Below, in pieces: positions 17,611 through 28,450 of a stretch of 64,000 nt of DNA; position 1 is the first letter of the stretch, and each line of letters begins with the position of its first letter. Below the pieces are notes generated by a model. It made no database searches. It saw only the letters and a list, made by a program, of their open reading frames with translations, and was not told the DNA's origin. The DNA comes from Parabacteroides sp. TM07-1AC (GTDB taxonomy: Bacteria > Bacteroidota > Bacteroidia > Bacteroidales > Tannerellaceae). The position numbers were made by a program, and so were the translations under genes. The DNA lies in NCBI RefSeq assembly GCF_003480915.1, contig NZ_QUKD01000005.1:366152-430151 (forward strand), given 5' to 3'.

Positions 17611-19446
17611 TTATTTCTTTACCAGTTTATGGCTACTTCGTCCTTCCACAGTCATAACTTCCAATACATAAACTCCGTCCGGATAGCTATCATAAGAAAG
17701 TGATAATTGAGTATTATTACTGGCTGATTGTTTTTTCATCAATCGTCCGTTCATATCATACAAGACCACTTCTTTAATTGCAATAGGGGCAGTTATCTGA
17801 ACCGTTCCGGCTACGTCATAAGAAACGGAAACACCTGTTTCGGCTGTTATATTTTCCGTTGAAGTAGAAGGATCGGCAGCTACCACGATCTCACCGGTCG
17901 TATTATTATTGCCTCTCACCCATTTCCATTCACTCCCGTCACTACTTTTATATAACAAACGGATACGGTCACCGGGAGCAATCGTTTTTGTGATCGTACA
18001 AGGAACTTCCTGTCCTACTCCACGTTCGATCTGGATAGTAACAGGCTCTTCACTGGAGATAAATTCTTTTGTATTCCCGTTTTTGTCTACAAGAGCGACA
18101 ACCAGGTTACCTGAAAAATCACGGATACTCATGTTGCCTACATAACCATACTGAACACCGAAAAGCTGATTTTCTTCAAAATCTTCTGTGGTGGCTTCAA
18201 GGCCGGCAAAGACTGTTCCCTGATTTTCCCCATAGAAAAAGGCTAATACATCCTGATAGGTAGAACCTTCCACCGGCTTTTTCATACTGATAATAGCATC
18301 CTGACCAAGCGAGAAACCACCTCCGCTATTACCACCGGTTCCCTGCACTTCGGGTTCGAGGACAGATAACAGGTAATACCCGTTAGCCAGTCCGCTCCAT
18401 CCCCAGTTCACATGATAATAATCGGCATCGTTGTAACCGTCGATGATAAATTGATGACCTTCTTTCTGATCATTCTCACCACCATAGACAACAGGACGGT
18501 TATCATCCAGTTCACCTTTGATAATAGCTTCCCATTCGTCTTTCTGATAATTATCGCGTTGCAGGACATGGAGAGATTTATCGTATTTCATATAATTGAC
18601 AAGCCCCTGGGCTGCTGTCAATGTTAAGGCACCGCTGTTACCGGGAGCATAATTCATTTCTGAGAAAACACCGCAATCGTACATCAGAGTGGCTATGTTT
18701 TGGGCCTGCTCAGTAGTATATTGCCCTGCCGTGTAGGTAGAAGGCATGTTATCCCACTGGTATGGAGTGTCGAAAGTAGCGGAAAGAGACAGATTATAAG
18801 TCTGCGAAGTATAAGAATGACTCCCCTGTCCTACGTCCGGCCATTTATGATATTGCATGGCGATAGCTGTCGAGGTGGCAACACATCCGGTCGGCGTACG
18901 CTGGCTGTTTACTACCGGGCACAAGTTATTATAAGGTGTCATCTGATCCCAAAGGACAGTTTTTAACAACGTTCCGGTCGATTTCAACTGCATCTTGCCC
19001 TGGCGAACTTCGTTCCAGGCGGCTGTGACATCCTTCGAAACCTCCGGTTTGTTTTCACGTATCCAGTTGATCTGGCGCTGGTAACTTTCAAACCATCCAC
19101 GCAGGTTGGACGGCATGGAGTCTTTTTCAAACAGTTGCTGCATACCGTAACCTAGAATAGGATATACGGCATCATCACCGGCCACAACGACAAAGCCGTC
19201 GGTATCTTCGCGGTTAAATACGTAAAAGGTAGCATCCTGTACGGAACCGGCTGATTTGGTAGCCGCTCCGGCATCCGACCAGACCAGTGTCACTCCCGAC
19301 TCCGAAGCTTTTGTCTGCGGAGAATTACTTTTCAGGAAACTGAGGGCTACGCTCTTTGCCTGTTTTACATCAATAGGTGCAGCACTTATCGACATTGTCA
19401 ACAAGGCGATAAAGAAAATAAAAGTACATCTTCTCATACTCGTCAT
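17611..19446 (-). CDS. C10-family cysteine peptidase with type IX sorting tail
   Basis: A 611-residue secreted protease of the streptopain/interpain family. The order is: signal peptide (FIFFIALLTMSISAA), N-terminal Spi-like propeptide (about residues 25-140, with FVVVAGDDAVYPILGY), then the catalytic domain. The nucleophile is Cys188 in PTGCVATSTAIAMQYHKWP, and the catalytic His (near residue 330) is in EGHQFIIDGY, followed by the YYHVNWGWSG tail. A beta-rich region and a C-terminal sorting domain (VVLYDMNGRLMKK...GVYVLEVMTVEGRSSHKLVKK) follow, pointing to T9SS export. The likely role is surface or extracellular proteolysis. Start ATG at 19444-19446; an ATG three codons later is equally plausible. 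Confidence 0.92.
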   Translation of the reverse strand: MTSMRRCTFIFFIALLTMSISAAPIDVKQAKSVALSFLKSNSPQTKASESGVTLVWSDAGAATKSAGSVQDATFYVFNREDTDGFVVVAGDDAVYPILGYGMQQLFEKDSMPSNLRGWFESYQRQINWIRENKPEVSKDVTAAWNEVRQGKMQLKSTGTLLKTVLWDQMTPYNNLCPVVNSQRTPTGCVATSTAIAMQYHKWPDVGQGSHSYTSQTYNLSLSATFDTPYQWDNMPSTYTAGQYTTEQAQNIATLMYDCGVFSEMNYAPGNSGALTLTAAQGLVNYMKYDKSLHVLQRDNYQKDEWEAIIKGELDDNRPVVYGGENDQKEGHQFIIDGYNDADYYHVNWGWSGLANGYYLLSVLEPEVQGTGGNSGGGFSLGQDAIISMKKPVEGSTYQDVLAFFYGENQGTVFAGLEATTEDFEENQLFGVQYGYVGNMSIRDFSGNLVVALVDKNGNTKEFISSEEPVTIQIERGVGQEVPCTITKTIAPGDRIRLLYKSSDGSEWKWVRGNNNTTGEIVVAADPSTSTENITAETGVSVSYDVAGTVQITAPIAIKEVVLYDMNGRLMKKQSASNNTQLSLSYDSYPDGVYVLEVMTVEGRSSHKLVKK

Positions 19447-19685
19447 TTTTTAGTTTAAACTTAGTTTGCGCTTATCAGAGGTTTGGTTGAAGGGTATTAA
19501 TGGCGTTTTTACTTAATTCATTAATAAAGATGTTCTTATAACAAAGAAAGGAGAAAAATAGTTTCACTTGCCACTTTATTTGAGTGAGAATGCATAGATC
19601 ATTAAAATAAGTATATCGAAATCTTCTGACAAATAAATATTATTCATACATTTAGCCACTTATTAATCACCAAAATTTATAAACT

Positions 19686-20249
19686 ATGAATTTACAGGTA
19701 ATACAAAACAAGATTTATGAGATCAGAGGTATACAAGTTATGTTGGATTTTGACTTAGCTGAACTTTATCAAGTAGAAACCAGAATACTTAATCAGTCTG
19801 TCAAACGTAATATAAAACGTTTTCCTCCAGATTTCATGTTCCAACTTAATGAAGAAGAATTTTCTTTGGTATCACAATTTGTGATACCAAAAAATGGTAG
19901 AGGTGGAAGGAGACTACTTCCTTACGCTTTTTCTGAACCCGGACTTGCCATGCTTTCCGGAATACTTAATAGTGACATTGCTATTGAAGTAAATATTAAC
20001 ATCATGCGTGCCTTTGTTCAAATGAGAAAACAGTTTATCTCAAATTGTGATAAACTGTCTACTAATAAGAAGCTATCAGAACTGGAGCAGCAAGTCAAAT
20101 TTCTTCAGGAAGACATTGAAAGTCTCAGTAAAGATCATGAAAACTATGAGCAACATTTTGACGATATCTATCTTGCCCTGGCAGAACTTGCCTCTAAAAA
20201 TAAAGAAAAGCCTGGTAACTCCAGACCGAAAATAGGTTATGTGAAGTAA
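19686..20249 (+). CDS. ORF6N domain protein
   Basis: A 187-residue cytoplasmic protein. Residues 1-95 form an ORF6N domain: IYEIRGIQVMLDFDLAELYQVETRILNQSVKRN, FPPDFMFQLN, and LPYAFSEPGLAMLSGIL. ORF6N domains occur in phage antirepressor-like and chromosomal proteins and are thought to bind DNA. The second half is a coiled coil (SELEQQVKFLQEDIESLSKDHENYEQHF) ending in a basic tail. It is a lone gene between divergent and downstream housekeeping genes, with no phage genes nearby. Such genes are scattered through Bacteroidales chromosomes, and the function is unknown. Confidence 0.85.
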   Translation: MNLQVIQNKIYEIRGIQVMLDFDLAELYQVETRILNQSVKRNIKRFPPDFMFQLNEEEFSLVSQFVIPKNGRGGRRLLPYAFSEPGLAMLSGILNSDIAIEVNINIMRAFVQMRKQFISNCDKLSTNKKLSELEQQVKFLQEDIESLSKDHENYEQHFDDIYLALAELASKNKEKPGNSRPKIGYVK

Positions 20250-20265
20250 AACAAAATAAATTGAC

Positions 20266-20273
20266 TAACTTTG
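20266..20273 (+). promoter_or_regulatory. -7 box of leuS
   Basis: TAACTTTG fits TAnnTTTG, 40 bases before the leuS ATG; the -33 element is not clear. Confidence 0.45.
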
Positions 20274-20312
20274 TGGCTTTAAACTGAAAACGATAAAAAA
20301 CGATTAGATATT

Positions 20313-23150
20313 ATGGAGTACAATTTCAGAGAAATCGAGAAAAAATGGCAAGAATACTGGATTGCCAACGGGGTTTATAAAGTGAAAGAAAACAAAGATA
20401 AACCCAAATACTACGTGTTGGATATGTTCCCTTACCCATCCGGTGCAGGACTACATGTTGGACATCCGCTCGGTTATATCGCTTCTGATATTTATTCCCG
20501 TTTCAAACGGTTACAGGGATTTAACGTATTACACCCAATGGGATATGATGCTTACGGTCTGCCTGCAGAACAATATGCTATCCAAACCGGACAACATCCC
20601 GAAGTAACAACCAAACAAAACATTGCCCGTTATCGCGAGCAAATGGACAAAATAGGTTTCAGCTACGACTGGAGCCGTGAAATCCGCACATGTGATAAGG
20701 AGTATTATCACTGGACACAATGGGCATTTATTAAAATGTTCAACAGCTATTACTGTAACGACGCAAAGAAAGCATTACCTATCGAAAGCCTGATCAAAGC
20801 ATTTGAAACAGTAGGTACGGAAGGCCTGAATGTTGCTTGTGGTGAAGAAATGCAATTTACCGCTGAAGAATGGAAATCTAAAAGCGATAAAGAAAAACAA
20901 GCTATATTGCTGAACTACCGTATCGCTTACCTGGGTGATACAATGGTTAACTGGTGTTCCGAACTAGGAACCGTACTGGCTAACGATGAAGTCGTGAATG
21001 GTGTTTCCGAACGCGGTGGTTTCCCTGTTGAACAGAAAATGATGCGCCAGTGGTGTTTGCGTGTATCTGCTTATGCACAACGTTTGCTGGACGGACTGGA
21101 TACGATCGACTGGACGGATTCACTGAAAGAAACACAGCGTAACTGGATAGGTCGTAGCGAAGGTGCCGAAATCCAATTCAAAGTGAAAGATAGTGATATA
21201 GAATTTACCATCTTTACAACCCGTGCAGATACTATGTTCGGTGTAACTTTCATGGTATTGGCTCCCGAAAGCGAACTGGTTGCTCAGTTGACGACAGCTG
21301 AACAAAAGCAGGAAGTAGATGCTTATCTGGATCGTACCAAGAAACGTACGGAACGTGAACGTATTGCCGATCGTTCTGTAACCGGTGTATTCAGTGGTTC
21401 GTATGCTATCAATCCGTTCACGGGTGATGCAGTACCCGTTTGGATCAGCGACTATGTATTGGCCGGCTATGGAACAGGTGCTATCATGGCAGTTCCGGCA
21501 CACGATAGTCGCGACTATGCATTTGCAAAACATTTCAACCTGCCTATCATTCCGTTGATCGAAGGCTGCGATATAAGCGAAGAAAGCTTCGATGCCAAAG
21601 AAGGTATTGTCTGCAATTCACCGAGACCGGATGTAACTCCTTATTGCGACTTGTCATTAAACGGCTTAACTGTAAAAGAAGCAATCGCTGCTACCAAAAA
21701 ATATGTATCCGAACATCAACTGGGACGTGTAAAGATTAACTATCGTCTGCGCGATGCCATCTTCAGCCGCCAACGTTATTGGGGCGAACCGTTCCCTGTT
21801 TATTACAATGCCGACGGAATGCCTCAGATGTTACCATTCGAAGCATTACCGTTACAACTGCCGGAAGTGGATAAATTCCTGCCGACAGCCACAGGCGAAC
21901 CTCCATTGGGACATGCAACTAAATGGGCTTGGGATTCTGTAAACAAAAAGGTTGTAGAAACATCCAAAATAGACAATAAAACAATCTTCCCGCTGGAACT
22001 TTGTACTATGCCTGGCTTTGCCGGTTCTTCCGCTTATTATCTGCGTTACATGGATCCTCATAATAATGAAGGCCTGGTAGATAAACAAGTGAATGAATAC
22101 TGGCGTAATGTAGACCTGTATATCGGTGGAACGGAACATGCTACCGGTCACCTCATTTACAGCCGCTTCTGGAATAAATTCCTGTATGATATGGGAACAA
22201 TCTGCGAAGAAGAACCGTTCCGCAAGCTGATCAACCAAGGTATGATTCAGGGACGTTCAAACTTCGTGTATCGTATTAAAGATACAAATACATTCGTATC
22301 CCTGAACCTGAAAGACCAGTATGAAGTAACTCCTATTCACGTAGACGTTAACATCGTATCCAATGATATACTGGATATCGAAGCTTTCAAAAACTGGCGT
22401 CCGGAATATCATAATGCAGAATTTATACTGGAAGACGGTAAATATATCTGCGGATGGGCTGTTGAAAAGATGTCTAAATCGATGTTCAACGTTGTAAATC
22501 CGGATATGATCGTAGACAAATACGGTGCGGACACTTTACGTCTGTATGAAATGTTCTTAGGCCCGTTGGAACAATCTAAACCCTGGGATACAAATGGTAT
22601 TGACGGTGTTCATCGCTTCCTGAAGAAACTGTGGGCTTTGTTCTATGGTAACACTGAAAGTTTGCAGATCACAGACGCTGAACCTACAGCTGAAGAATTA
22701 AAATCATTACATAAACTGATCAAGAAAGTAACATTCGATATCGAGCATTTCTCTTTTAATACTTCTATCAGTGCTTTCATGATCTGTATTAACGAATTAG
22801 GCAGCCTGAAATGTAATAAGCGTGCTATCCTGGAGCAACTGGTTATCCTGTTGGCTCCGTTCGCACCTCATACTGCAGAAGAGTTATGGCATGAATGTGG
22901 TCATACGACTACGGTCTGCGATGCTCAATGGCCTCAGCACAACGAAGAGTACCTGAAAGAAAATTCAGTTACTTACGCTATCTCATTCAACGGAAAAGCC
23001 CGTTTCAGTATGGAGTTTCCGGCTGACATGCCCCGTGAAGAGGTTGAAAAAGCCGCTCTTAGTCATGAAAGCTCTGCTAAGTGGACGGAAGGCAAGACTC
23101 CTAAAAAGATCATTGTCGTTCCGGGTAAGATCGTTAATATCGTAATCTGA
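20313..23150 (+). CDS. leuS: Leucyl-tRNA synthetase
   Basis: Charges tRNA-Leu with leucine. A class I synthetase of 945 residues with the HIGH-type motif as [12 protein letters not shown] (near residue 48) and the KMSKS motif as [13 protein letters not shown] (near residue 719). Between them lies the CP1 editing domain, with the threonine-rich [17 protein letters not shown] and the [19 protein letters not shown] loop that hydrolyses mischarged tRNA. The C-terminal anticodon-binding and tRNA-tail regions are complete. Length is typical of Bacteroidota LeuRS. The stop overlaps the next gene by one base. Confidence 0.98.
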   Translation: MEYNFREIEKKWQEYWIANGVYKVKENKDKPKYYVLDMFPYPSGAGLHVGHPLGYIASDIYSRFKRLQGFNVLHPMGYDAYGLPAEQYAIQTGQHPEVTTKQNIARYREQMDKIGFSYDWSREIRTCDKEYYHWTQWAFIKMFNSYYCNDAKKALPIESLIKAFETVGTEGLNVACGEEMQFTAEEWKSKSDKEKQAILLNYRIAYLGDTMVNWCSELGTVLANDEVVNGVSERGGFPVEQKMMRQWCLRVSAYAQRLLDGLDTIDWTDSLKETQRNWIGRSEGAEIQFKVKDSDIEFTIFTTRADTMFGVTFMVLAPESELVAQLTTAEQKQEVDAYLDRTKKRTERERIADRSVTGVFSGSYAINPFTGDAVPVWISDYVLAGYGTGAIMAVPAHDSRDYAFAKHFNLPIIPLIEGCDISEESFDAKEGIVCNSPRPDVTPYCDLSLNGLTVKEAIAATKKYVSEHQLGRVKINYRLRDAIFSRQRYWGEPFPVYYNADGMPQMLPFEALPLQLPEVDKFLPTATGEPPLGHATKWAWDSVNKKVVETSKIDNKTIFPLELCTMPGFAGSSAYYLRYMDPHNNEGLVDKQVNEYWRNVDLYIGGTEHATGHLIYSRFWNKFLYDMGTICEEEPFRKLINQGMIQGRSNFVYRIKDTNTFVSLNLKDQYEVTPIHVDVNIVSNDILDIEAFKNWRPEYHNAEFILEDGKYICGWAVEKMSKSMFNVVNPDMIVDKYGADTLRLYEMFLGPLEQSKPWDTNGIDGVHRFLKKLWALFYGNTESLQITDAEPTAEELKSLHKLIKKVTFDIEHFSFNTSISAFMICINELGSLKCNKRAILEQLVILLAPFAPHTAEELWHECGHTTTVCDAQWPQHNEEYLKENSVTYAISFNGKARFSMEFPADMPREEVEKAALSHESSAKWTEGKTPKKIIVVPGKIVNIVI

Positions 23151-24031
23151 TGAAAACAAGTAAATCTTATGCTATTTATTATTTTATAAAGGATTATCTG
23201 ACGATTTTCCTGGGAACCATACTATATGGTTTCGGGTTCAACGCTTTTATCCTGTCTAATGAAATTGTCACCGGTGGTGTAAGCGGTATCTGCGCACTGA
23301 TATTCTTTGCCACCGGCGGTGCAATACCGGTGTCGGTTTCATACTTTGTTATCAATGTAGTCTTACTATTAGCCGCTCTGAAGATTTTGGGATTCAAATT
23401 CCTTATAAAAACAATCTTTGGAGTATTCTCACTTTCCGCATCCCTGTCATTCTTTGAATGGCTGCTGAAAGGTAATCCCATATTACACGATCAGCCATTT
23501 ATGGCGATCATGATCGGTGCACTCCTTTGCGGAGCCGGGTTAGGATTGGTATTTTCAGCGAACGGAAGTACGGGTGGAACAGATATTATCGGAGCGATTG
23601 TCAATAAATATAAGAATATATCTATCGGACGCGCACTGTTATTTTGTGACTTCTTCATTATCAGTTCCTCTTTTTTCCTCTTCCATAACGTGGATAAGAT
23701 CGTCTTTGGTTTTGTTGAAATGATCATCAGTAACTATGTCCTCGACATGGTGCTGAACGGAAACCGCCAATCGGTGCAGTTCCTCATCTTCTCGCAGAAG
23801 TATGATGAAATAGCCGAGCGGATCATTCACGACCTGGACAGAGGATGTACCATACTGGACGGTGTAGGAGGTTATTCCCGTAAACCGGTCAAAGTGGTTG
23901 TACTACTGGCTAAAAAATCGGAATCAGTATCCATCTTCCGTCTGGTAAAACAGATAGACCACCAGGCTTTTATTTCCCAAAGTATTGTCCGTGGAGTTTA
24001 CGGAGAAGGATTTGACCAGATAAAAACTTAA
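23150..24031 (+). CDS. YitT-family membrane protein (DUF161 and DUF2179)
   Basis: A 293-residue inner-membrane protein. The first 200 residues carry about five to six membrane segments with the family's Gly-rich pattern (GFNAFILSNEIVTGGVSGI, GLVFSANGSTGGTDIIGAI). The last 80 residues form the soluble DUF2179 domain (DRGCTILDGVGGYSRKPVKVVVLLAKK). Its transport role is unproven in this family. The ATG shares the final A of the leuS stop, so the two are translationally coupled, although no functional link is known. A terminator follows. Confidence 0.9.
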   Translation: MKTSKSYAIYYFIKDYLTIFLGTILYGFGFNAFILSNEIVTGGVSGICALIFFATGGAIPVSVSYFVINVVLLLAALKILGFKFLIKTIFGVFSLSASLSFFEWLLKGNPILHDQPFMAIMIGALLCGAGLGLVFSANGSTGGTDIIGAIVNKYKNISIGRALLFCDFFIISSSFFLFHNVDKIVFGFVEMIISNYVLDMVLNGNRQSVQFLIFSQKYDEIAERIIHDLDRGCTILDGVGGYSRKPVKVVVLLAKKSESVSIFRLVKQIDHQAFISQSIVRGVYGEGFDQIKT

Positions 24032-24050
24032 AATATTATTCAAACAATTA

Positions 24051-24096
24051 AAAGCACTTCCATACGTTATATATTTCGTACAGAAGTGCTTTTTTA
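24051..24096 (+). terminator. Terminator after leuS-yitT
   Basis: AAAGCACTTC at 24051-24060 pairs with GAAGTGCTTT at 24083-24092, followed by a T run. It separates the leuS operon from rdgB. Confidence 0.8.
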
Positions 24097-24113
24097 TTTA
24101 GATATTCACGCAT

Positions 24114-24695
24114 ATGAAACTCGTATTCGCTACAAATAACCAACATAAGTTGGATGAAGTACAAAAAATAACAGCCGGTCATACAGAGATAGTAAGCCTG
24201 GCTGCCATCGATTGCCATGACGATATACCGGAAACAGCCGATACCCTGGAAGGAAATGCTCTTCAGAAAGCCCGCTATATCAAAGAAAAATTCGGTTATG
24301 ACTGTTTTGCCGACGATACCGGTCTTGAAGTGGAAGCCCTAAACAATGCTCCCGGTGTATATTCTGCACGTTATGCCGGTCCGGGACACAATTCGGAAGC
24401 AAACATGCAAAAGCTTCTTTTGGAAATGAACGATAAGGAAAACCGGAAAGCCCGTTTCCGTACCGTCATAGCACTTATCCTGAACGGCAAGGAGTATCTG
24501 TTCGAAGGCATCGTCAACGGTCAGATAACGAAGGAAAAGCGCGGAGCCAGCGGATTCGGATACGATCCAATCTTTATGCCGGATAACTATGCGGAAACAT
24601 TCGCCGAAATGGGTAATGATATAAAGAATACGATCAGCCACCGGGCTGAAGCTGTAAAGAAATTGAGTGCTTTCTTATCTACATTATCAGAATAA
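24114..24695 (+). CDS. rdgB: Non-canonical purine NTP pyrophosphatase (RdgB/HAM1)
   Basis: Hydrolyses dITP, ITP and XTP to monophosphates and so keeps deaminated purines out of DNA. A 193-residue protein with the family start [16 protein letters not shown], the catalytic [25 protein letters not shown] block (about residues 65-90), and the C-terminal [10 protein letters not shown] and [11 protein letters not shown] motifs. All key residues are present. It is followed after three bases by porZ, so the two are cotranscribed. Confidence 0.96.
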   Translation: MKLVFATNNQHKLDEVQKITAGHTEIVSLAAIDCHDDIPETADTLEGNALQKARYIKEKFGYDCFADDTGLEVEALNNAPGVYSARYAGPGHNSEANMQKLLLEMNDKENRKARFRTVIALILNGKEYLFEGIVNGQITKEKRGASGFGYDPIFMPDNYAETFAEMGNDIKNTISHRAEAVKKLSAFLSTLSE

Positions 24696-24698
24696 ATT

Positions 24699-27029
24699 AT
24701 GAAAAGAATACTATATACTCTTCTGTTTTTATGCATGGCAATATCCTACACGACTGCACAGAAAAGTGTAGGGGAATGGAGTAGTTATCTAGCTTATTAT
24801 ACGACAAGCCAGATAGCCGAAGCTAATAATCATGTGTATGCCGTAGCCGACGGTTCTCTTTACAGTTATAATAAAGAAGATAAAAGTATCACTCATTATT
24901 CCAGGCAAACCGGATTAAGTGACAGTGATATAAGCTATATAAGCTTTAATCCGGAAGTCAATACATTACTTATCACTTATAGTAACGGAAATATTGACTT
25001 ATTAGGAGAAAATGGTATTTATAATTTGTCTTATCTGCTAGACAATTCCAATATAACGAATAAGACTATTAATAATATTTATCTATATAAAGAGTTTGCC
25101 TATTTATCTACCGACTTTGGCATTATCCTTCTGAATATGGATAAAAAAGAAATTAAAGACACCTACAAACTAAATAAAAAAGTATATTCCGTTACCATGG
25201 ATAACGAATATATTTATGCTGCAACTTCTACCGGTTTACTATATGCCTCATTGGATAGTAATTTACTTGATTATAACGAATGGGAAACTTATTCGTTATC
25301 TTCATCTGAATTTGATACGGATAATATTACTCAAATATGTTTTTTCCAACAGAATCTTTGCCTGTTTGTCAATAATGATGAAAAAGGTATTTATTATCAA
25401 ACTACAGACGGAACAATAAGAAATTTATTGAAAAACAATAAATTAAAGAATATGGTTCTTCAGAACAATAAATTAATGCCTTATACTGATTCTGAATTAT
25501 ATATTTACTCATCTCTAACTGATAAAGACGTTGTTAACGTAGGAATCATTAATAATGTTTCTTCACTAAAAGATCCCAATGCTTATTGGATAGCTGCAGG
25601 TATAAACGGAATAAAAGGCATACAGAAGAAAAATAATAAATACGAAACAACTTTAGAAAATACCAATAACGATACTGAATATCCCAAACGGAATTTCAAC
25701 TATTATATGACGACCTACAATAATAAATTACTTGTTATTGGAGGAGGACGTTGGGCAGATCGTTGGAATAGACCCGGTACATTTATGGAATATGAAGACA
25801 ATAAATGGTTCAACTTCGATGAGAATACTATAAACCAAAACAAAAATGCAAATAAAGAAAATCAATTCAGGTATTTCTGGGATTATACAGGAATTGCTAT
25901 CGACCCTAAAGATCCTGATCGTTATTTTATTTCATCTTATGGAGAAGGTATAGTCGAACTGAAAAATAAAGAACCTATACAATTATATAACCATACAAAT
26001 AGTTTACTGGATTATGTAAAAAAAGATATTAATCCCTATGATTATATACGTGTAGGCGGTGTAACTTTTGATAAAGAAGGAAATTTATGGATGACCAATT
26101 GTGAAGTTGAATCCGTACTAAAAGTACTAAAAGCAGATGGAAGCTGGAAAAGTTTCCAATTCGATAATTATAAAAACGTATCTATGGTCGATAAGGTAAC
26201 CATTACATCAAACGGATACAAATGGATCAATAGTCCTTACGGTTCGATACGAGGCATTTTAGTTTTCGATGACAAAGGCACCATTGATGATACTAGTGAT
26301 GACGAATATCGTTACTATGATATATTTGTCGACTCAAACGGCAATATAGATGTTAGCGGTTATTTCTGTGTAACTGAGGACAAAAACGGACAAGTCTGGA
26401 TCGGTACGAACAGAGGACCTATCATCTGTACAAACTATCGGGATATCAATAACCTAAGATGTACCCGTATCATTCGGACAAACGAAGACGGAGAACCGTA
26501 CTATCTGTTGGACGGAGAGCAAATCAACGCTATCGCTGTCGACGGAGGTAACCGCAAATGGATTGCTACAAACAGTTCCGGCGTATTCCTGGTCAGTGAG
26601 GATGGCATGGAAACAATAGCAAACTTTACAACAGCCAACTCCCCTCTTCCGTCTAATCAGATTAATTCATTAGCTATTAACCAGATCACCGGAGAAGTAT
26701 TCATAGGTACAGAGAAAGGACTGGTATCTTATATGGGAGATGCTACCGAAGGAAGTGAAGACTATTCGGACATATACGCCTATCCTAATCCCGTCCGTCC
26801 CGAACACAATGACCGTGTAACTATCGTCGGACTTATGGCCGATTCAAATGTCAAAATAACGGATATGAAAGGCAATATCGTTTATCAGGGAAAATCCGCC
26901 GGCGGGACATTCACCTGGGATTGCCGCAAGAGAGGCGGAGGACGTGTAGCAACCGGAATCTATCTGGTATTATCTGCTACCCCGGAAGCCAAAGAAAGTG
27001 TTGTAACCAAAATCATGGTAGTGAAATAA
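24699..27029 (+). CDS. porZ: PorZ-like type IX secretion system surface protein
   Basis: A 776-residue exported protein that matches PorZ of Porphyromonas gingivalis in length and layout. After a signal peptide (LYTLLFLCMAISYTTA) come two beta-propeller regions built of two-component-regulator-type blades (VYAVADGSLYSYNKEDKSITHYSRQTGLSDSDIS; VWIGTNRGPIICT; RKWIATNSSGVFLV; VFIGTEKGLVSYMG). The C-terminus is a sorting domain (YAYPNPVRPEHNDRVTI...GRVATGIYLVLSATPEAKESVVTKIMVVK). PorZ is part of the T9SS attachment complex that links cargo to anionic lipopolysaccharide. The middle of the gene is AT-rich. It directly follows rdgB and ends in a bidirectional terminator. Confidence 0.88.
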   Translation: MKRILYTLLFLCMAISYTTAQKSVGEWSSYLAYYTTSQIAEANNHVYAVADGSLYSYNKEDKSITHYSRQTGLSDSDISYISFNPEVNTLLITYSNGNIDLLGENGIYNLSYLLDNSNITNKTINNIYLYKEFAYLSTDFGIILLNMDKKEIKDTYKLNKKVYSVTMDNEYIYAATSTGLLYASLDSNLLDYNEWETYSLSSSEFDTDNITQICFFQQNLCLFVNNDEKGIYYQTTDGTIRNLLKNNKLKNMVLQNNKLMPYTDSELYIYSSLTDKDVVNVGIINNVSSLKDPNAYWIAAGINGIKGIQKKNNKYETTLENTNNDTEYPKRNFNYYMTTYNNKLLVIGGGRWADRWNRPGTFMEYEDNKWFNFDENTINQNKNANKENQFRYFWDYTGIAIDPKDPDRYFISSYGEGIVELKNKEPIQLYNHTNSLLDYVKKDINPYDYIRVGGVTFDKEGNLWMTNCEVESVLKVLKADGSWKSFQFDNYKNVSMVDKVTITSNGYKWINSPYGSIRGILVFDDKGTIDDTSDDEYRYYDIFVDSNGNIDVSGYFCVTEDKNGQVWIGTNRGPIICTNYRDINNLRCTRIIRTNEDGEPYYLLDGEQINAIAVDGGNRKWIATNSSGVFLVSEDGMETIANFTTANSPLPSNQINSLAINQITGEVFIGTEKGLVSYMGDATEGSEDYSDIYAYPNPVRPEHNDRVTIVGLMADSNVKITDMKGNIVYQGKSAGGTFTWDCRKRGGGRVATGIYLVLSATPEAKESVVTKIMVVK

Positions 27030-27031
27030 AA

Positions 27032-27066
27032 TAAAAGAGGCTGTAATCGCAGCCTCTTTTATTTTT
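27032..27066. terminator. Bidirectional terminator between porZ and nadA
   Basis: AAAAGAGGCTG and CAGCCTCTTTT form an 11-base stem with a 6-base loop, with A/T runs on both sides. Confidence 0.85.
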
Positions 27067-28051
27067 ATAAACCTAACTTTTCAGATATTTCCAACATCTT
27101 ACGAATCGGTTTAATAGCCTTCTTCTGTACTTCCTCGTCGACAAATATCTCCGGCATTTCAAATTTCAAACAGTTATATAACTTTTCCATCGTATTCAGC
27201 CGCATGAAATTACATTCGTTGCAAGCACATGTACTGTCGTTGGGAGGAGCCGGAATAAACTCTTTCTCCGGGCTCTTTTTCCGCATTTCGTGAATAACGC
27301 CGCTTTCCGTCGCTACAATGAACTGTTTCTTGTCTGACTTGATAGTGTGTTTCAAAAGAGCGGCAGTCGAACCTACGAAGTCTGATACCTGTATAACGGG
27401 TTGTTTACACTCCGGGTGAGTGATCACTTCCGCATCCGGATACTGTTTCTTTAAATCCAGTATCTTTTCCAGTGAAAATTGTTCATGCACGTGGCAGGCA
27501 CCATTCCAGAGTAACATATTACGTCCGGTAATACTGTTTATGTAATTACCCAGGTTCCGGTCCGGACCGAAGATCATTTTTGTTCCTTCCGGAAAACTTT
27601 CAACGATCTGACGGGCATTGGTGGAAGTCACCACCACATCTGTTACCGCTTTTACCGCAGCTGTTGTATTGACATAAGAAATAACCACATGATCCGGATG
27701 TTGTTTTACAAATTCGGCAAACTCAGGAGCCGGACAACTATCGGCCAGTGAACAACCGGCATTCAGATCAGGAACCAATACTTTCTTGTCCGGACATAGG
27801 ATCTTAGCCGTTTCACCCATAAAATGAACACCACAGAGAACAATAATATCCGCTGTTGTTTTAGCAGCCCATTGAGCCAACGCCAGACTGTCTCCTACGA
27901 AATCTGCTATATCCTGTATATCGCCGGTCTGATAATAATGCGCAAGGATAACGGCATTCTTTTCCTTACGGAGTTTATCAATGGCTTCCTTCAGATCTAT
28001 GTCTTTAGGTACCGGTGCATCCATATATCCGATCGATTGATTTGTCAACAT
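27065..28051 (-). CDS. nadA: Quinolinate synthase
   Basis: Condenses iminoaspartate with dihydroxyacetone phosphate to quinolinate, the second step of de novo NAD synthesis; a 4Fe-4S enzyme. The 328 residues hold the family signatures in order: AHYYQTGDIQDIADFVGDSL, the Cys in ILCPDKKVLVPDLNAGCSLADSCP, GACHVHEQF, HPECKQPV, and the C-terminal cluster ligands in STCACNECNFMRLN. ATG at 28049-28051. nadB and nadC are not adjacent. A TAnnTTTG box (TACCTTTG on the minus strand, 28251-28258) would give a leader of about 190 bases. Confidence 0.97.
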   Translation of the reverse strand: MLTNQSIGYMDAPVPKDIDLKEAIDKLRKEKNAVILAHYYQTGDIQDIADFVGDSLALAQWAAKTTADIIVLCGVHFMGETAKILCPDKKVLVPDLNAGCSLADSCPAPEFAEFVKQHPDHVVISYVNTTAAVKAVTDVVVTSTNARQIVESFPEGTKMIFGPDRNLGNYINSITGRNMLLWNGACHVHEQFSLEKILDLKKQYPDAEVITHPECKQPVIQVSDFVGSTAALLKHTIKSDKKQFIVATESGVIHEMRKKSPEKEFIPAPPNDSTCACNECNFMRLNTMEKLYNCLKFEMPEIFVDEEVQKKAIKPIRKMLEISEKLGL

Positions 28052-28250
28052 AGTTTATCTATTATATTATTCTTATTTTTTAATTCTAAAGATTATAGGA
28101 TGTATATAATATCCTGTTAAAATGGTTCATATTTTAATCGTCCTTTCCTCCTTATGAGGATATAAATAGTATATCAACAAAGTTATCATCTACTTTTATA
28201 GCTGATAATCTTTATTTTACTATACTTATCAACTCTATGTTGATAATGTG

Positions 28251-28258
28251 CAAAGGTA
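28251..28258 (-). promoter_or_regulatory. Possible -7 box of nadA
   Basis: The minus strand reads TACCTTTG (TAnnTTTG). The transcript would pass through the TTATCAAC/GTTGATAA dyad at 28226-28246 before reaching nadA. Confidence 0.4.
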
Positions 28259-28450
28259 AAAACTTTATTTATTTCAGCCATCTAAAGCAGTGCAAAACAA
28301 TCTTTAAAAGAAAGGGGAAAGAAGCTTCCCTATTTATTGGCCGTCATAATAATTCTCCTATCCGATATCTCAATCGAAAAAAGCAAGTGTTTTTTATCAG
28401 CACTTACCAACCACCTGTTCACAGGATATCCACACGAGATTCACACACAT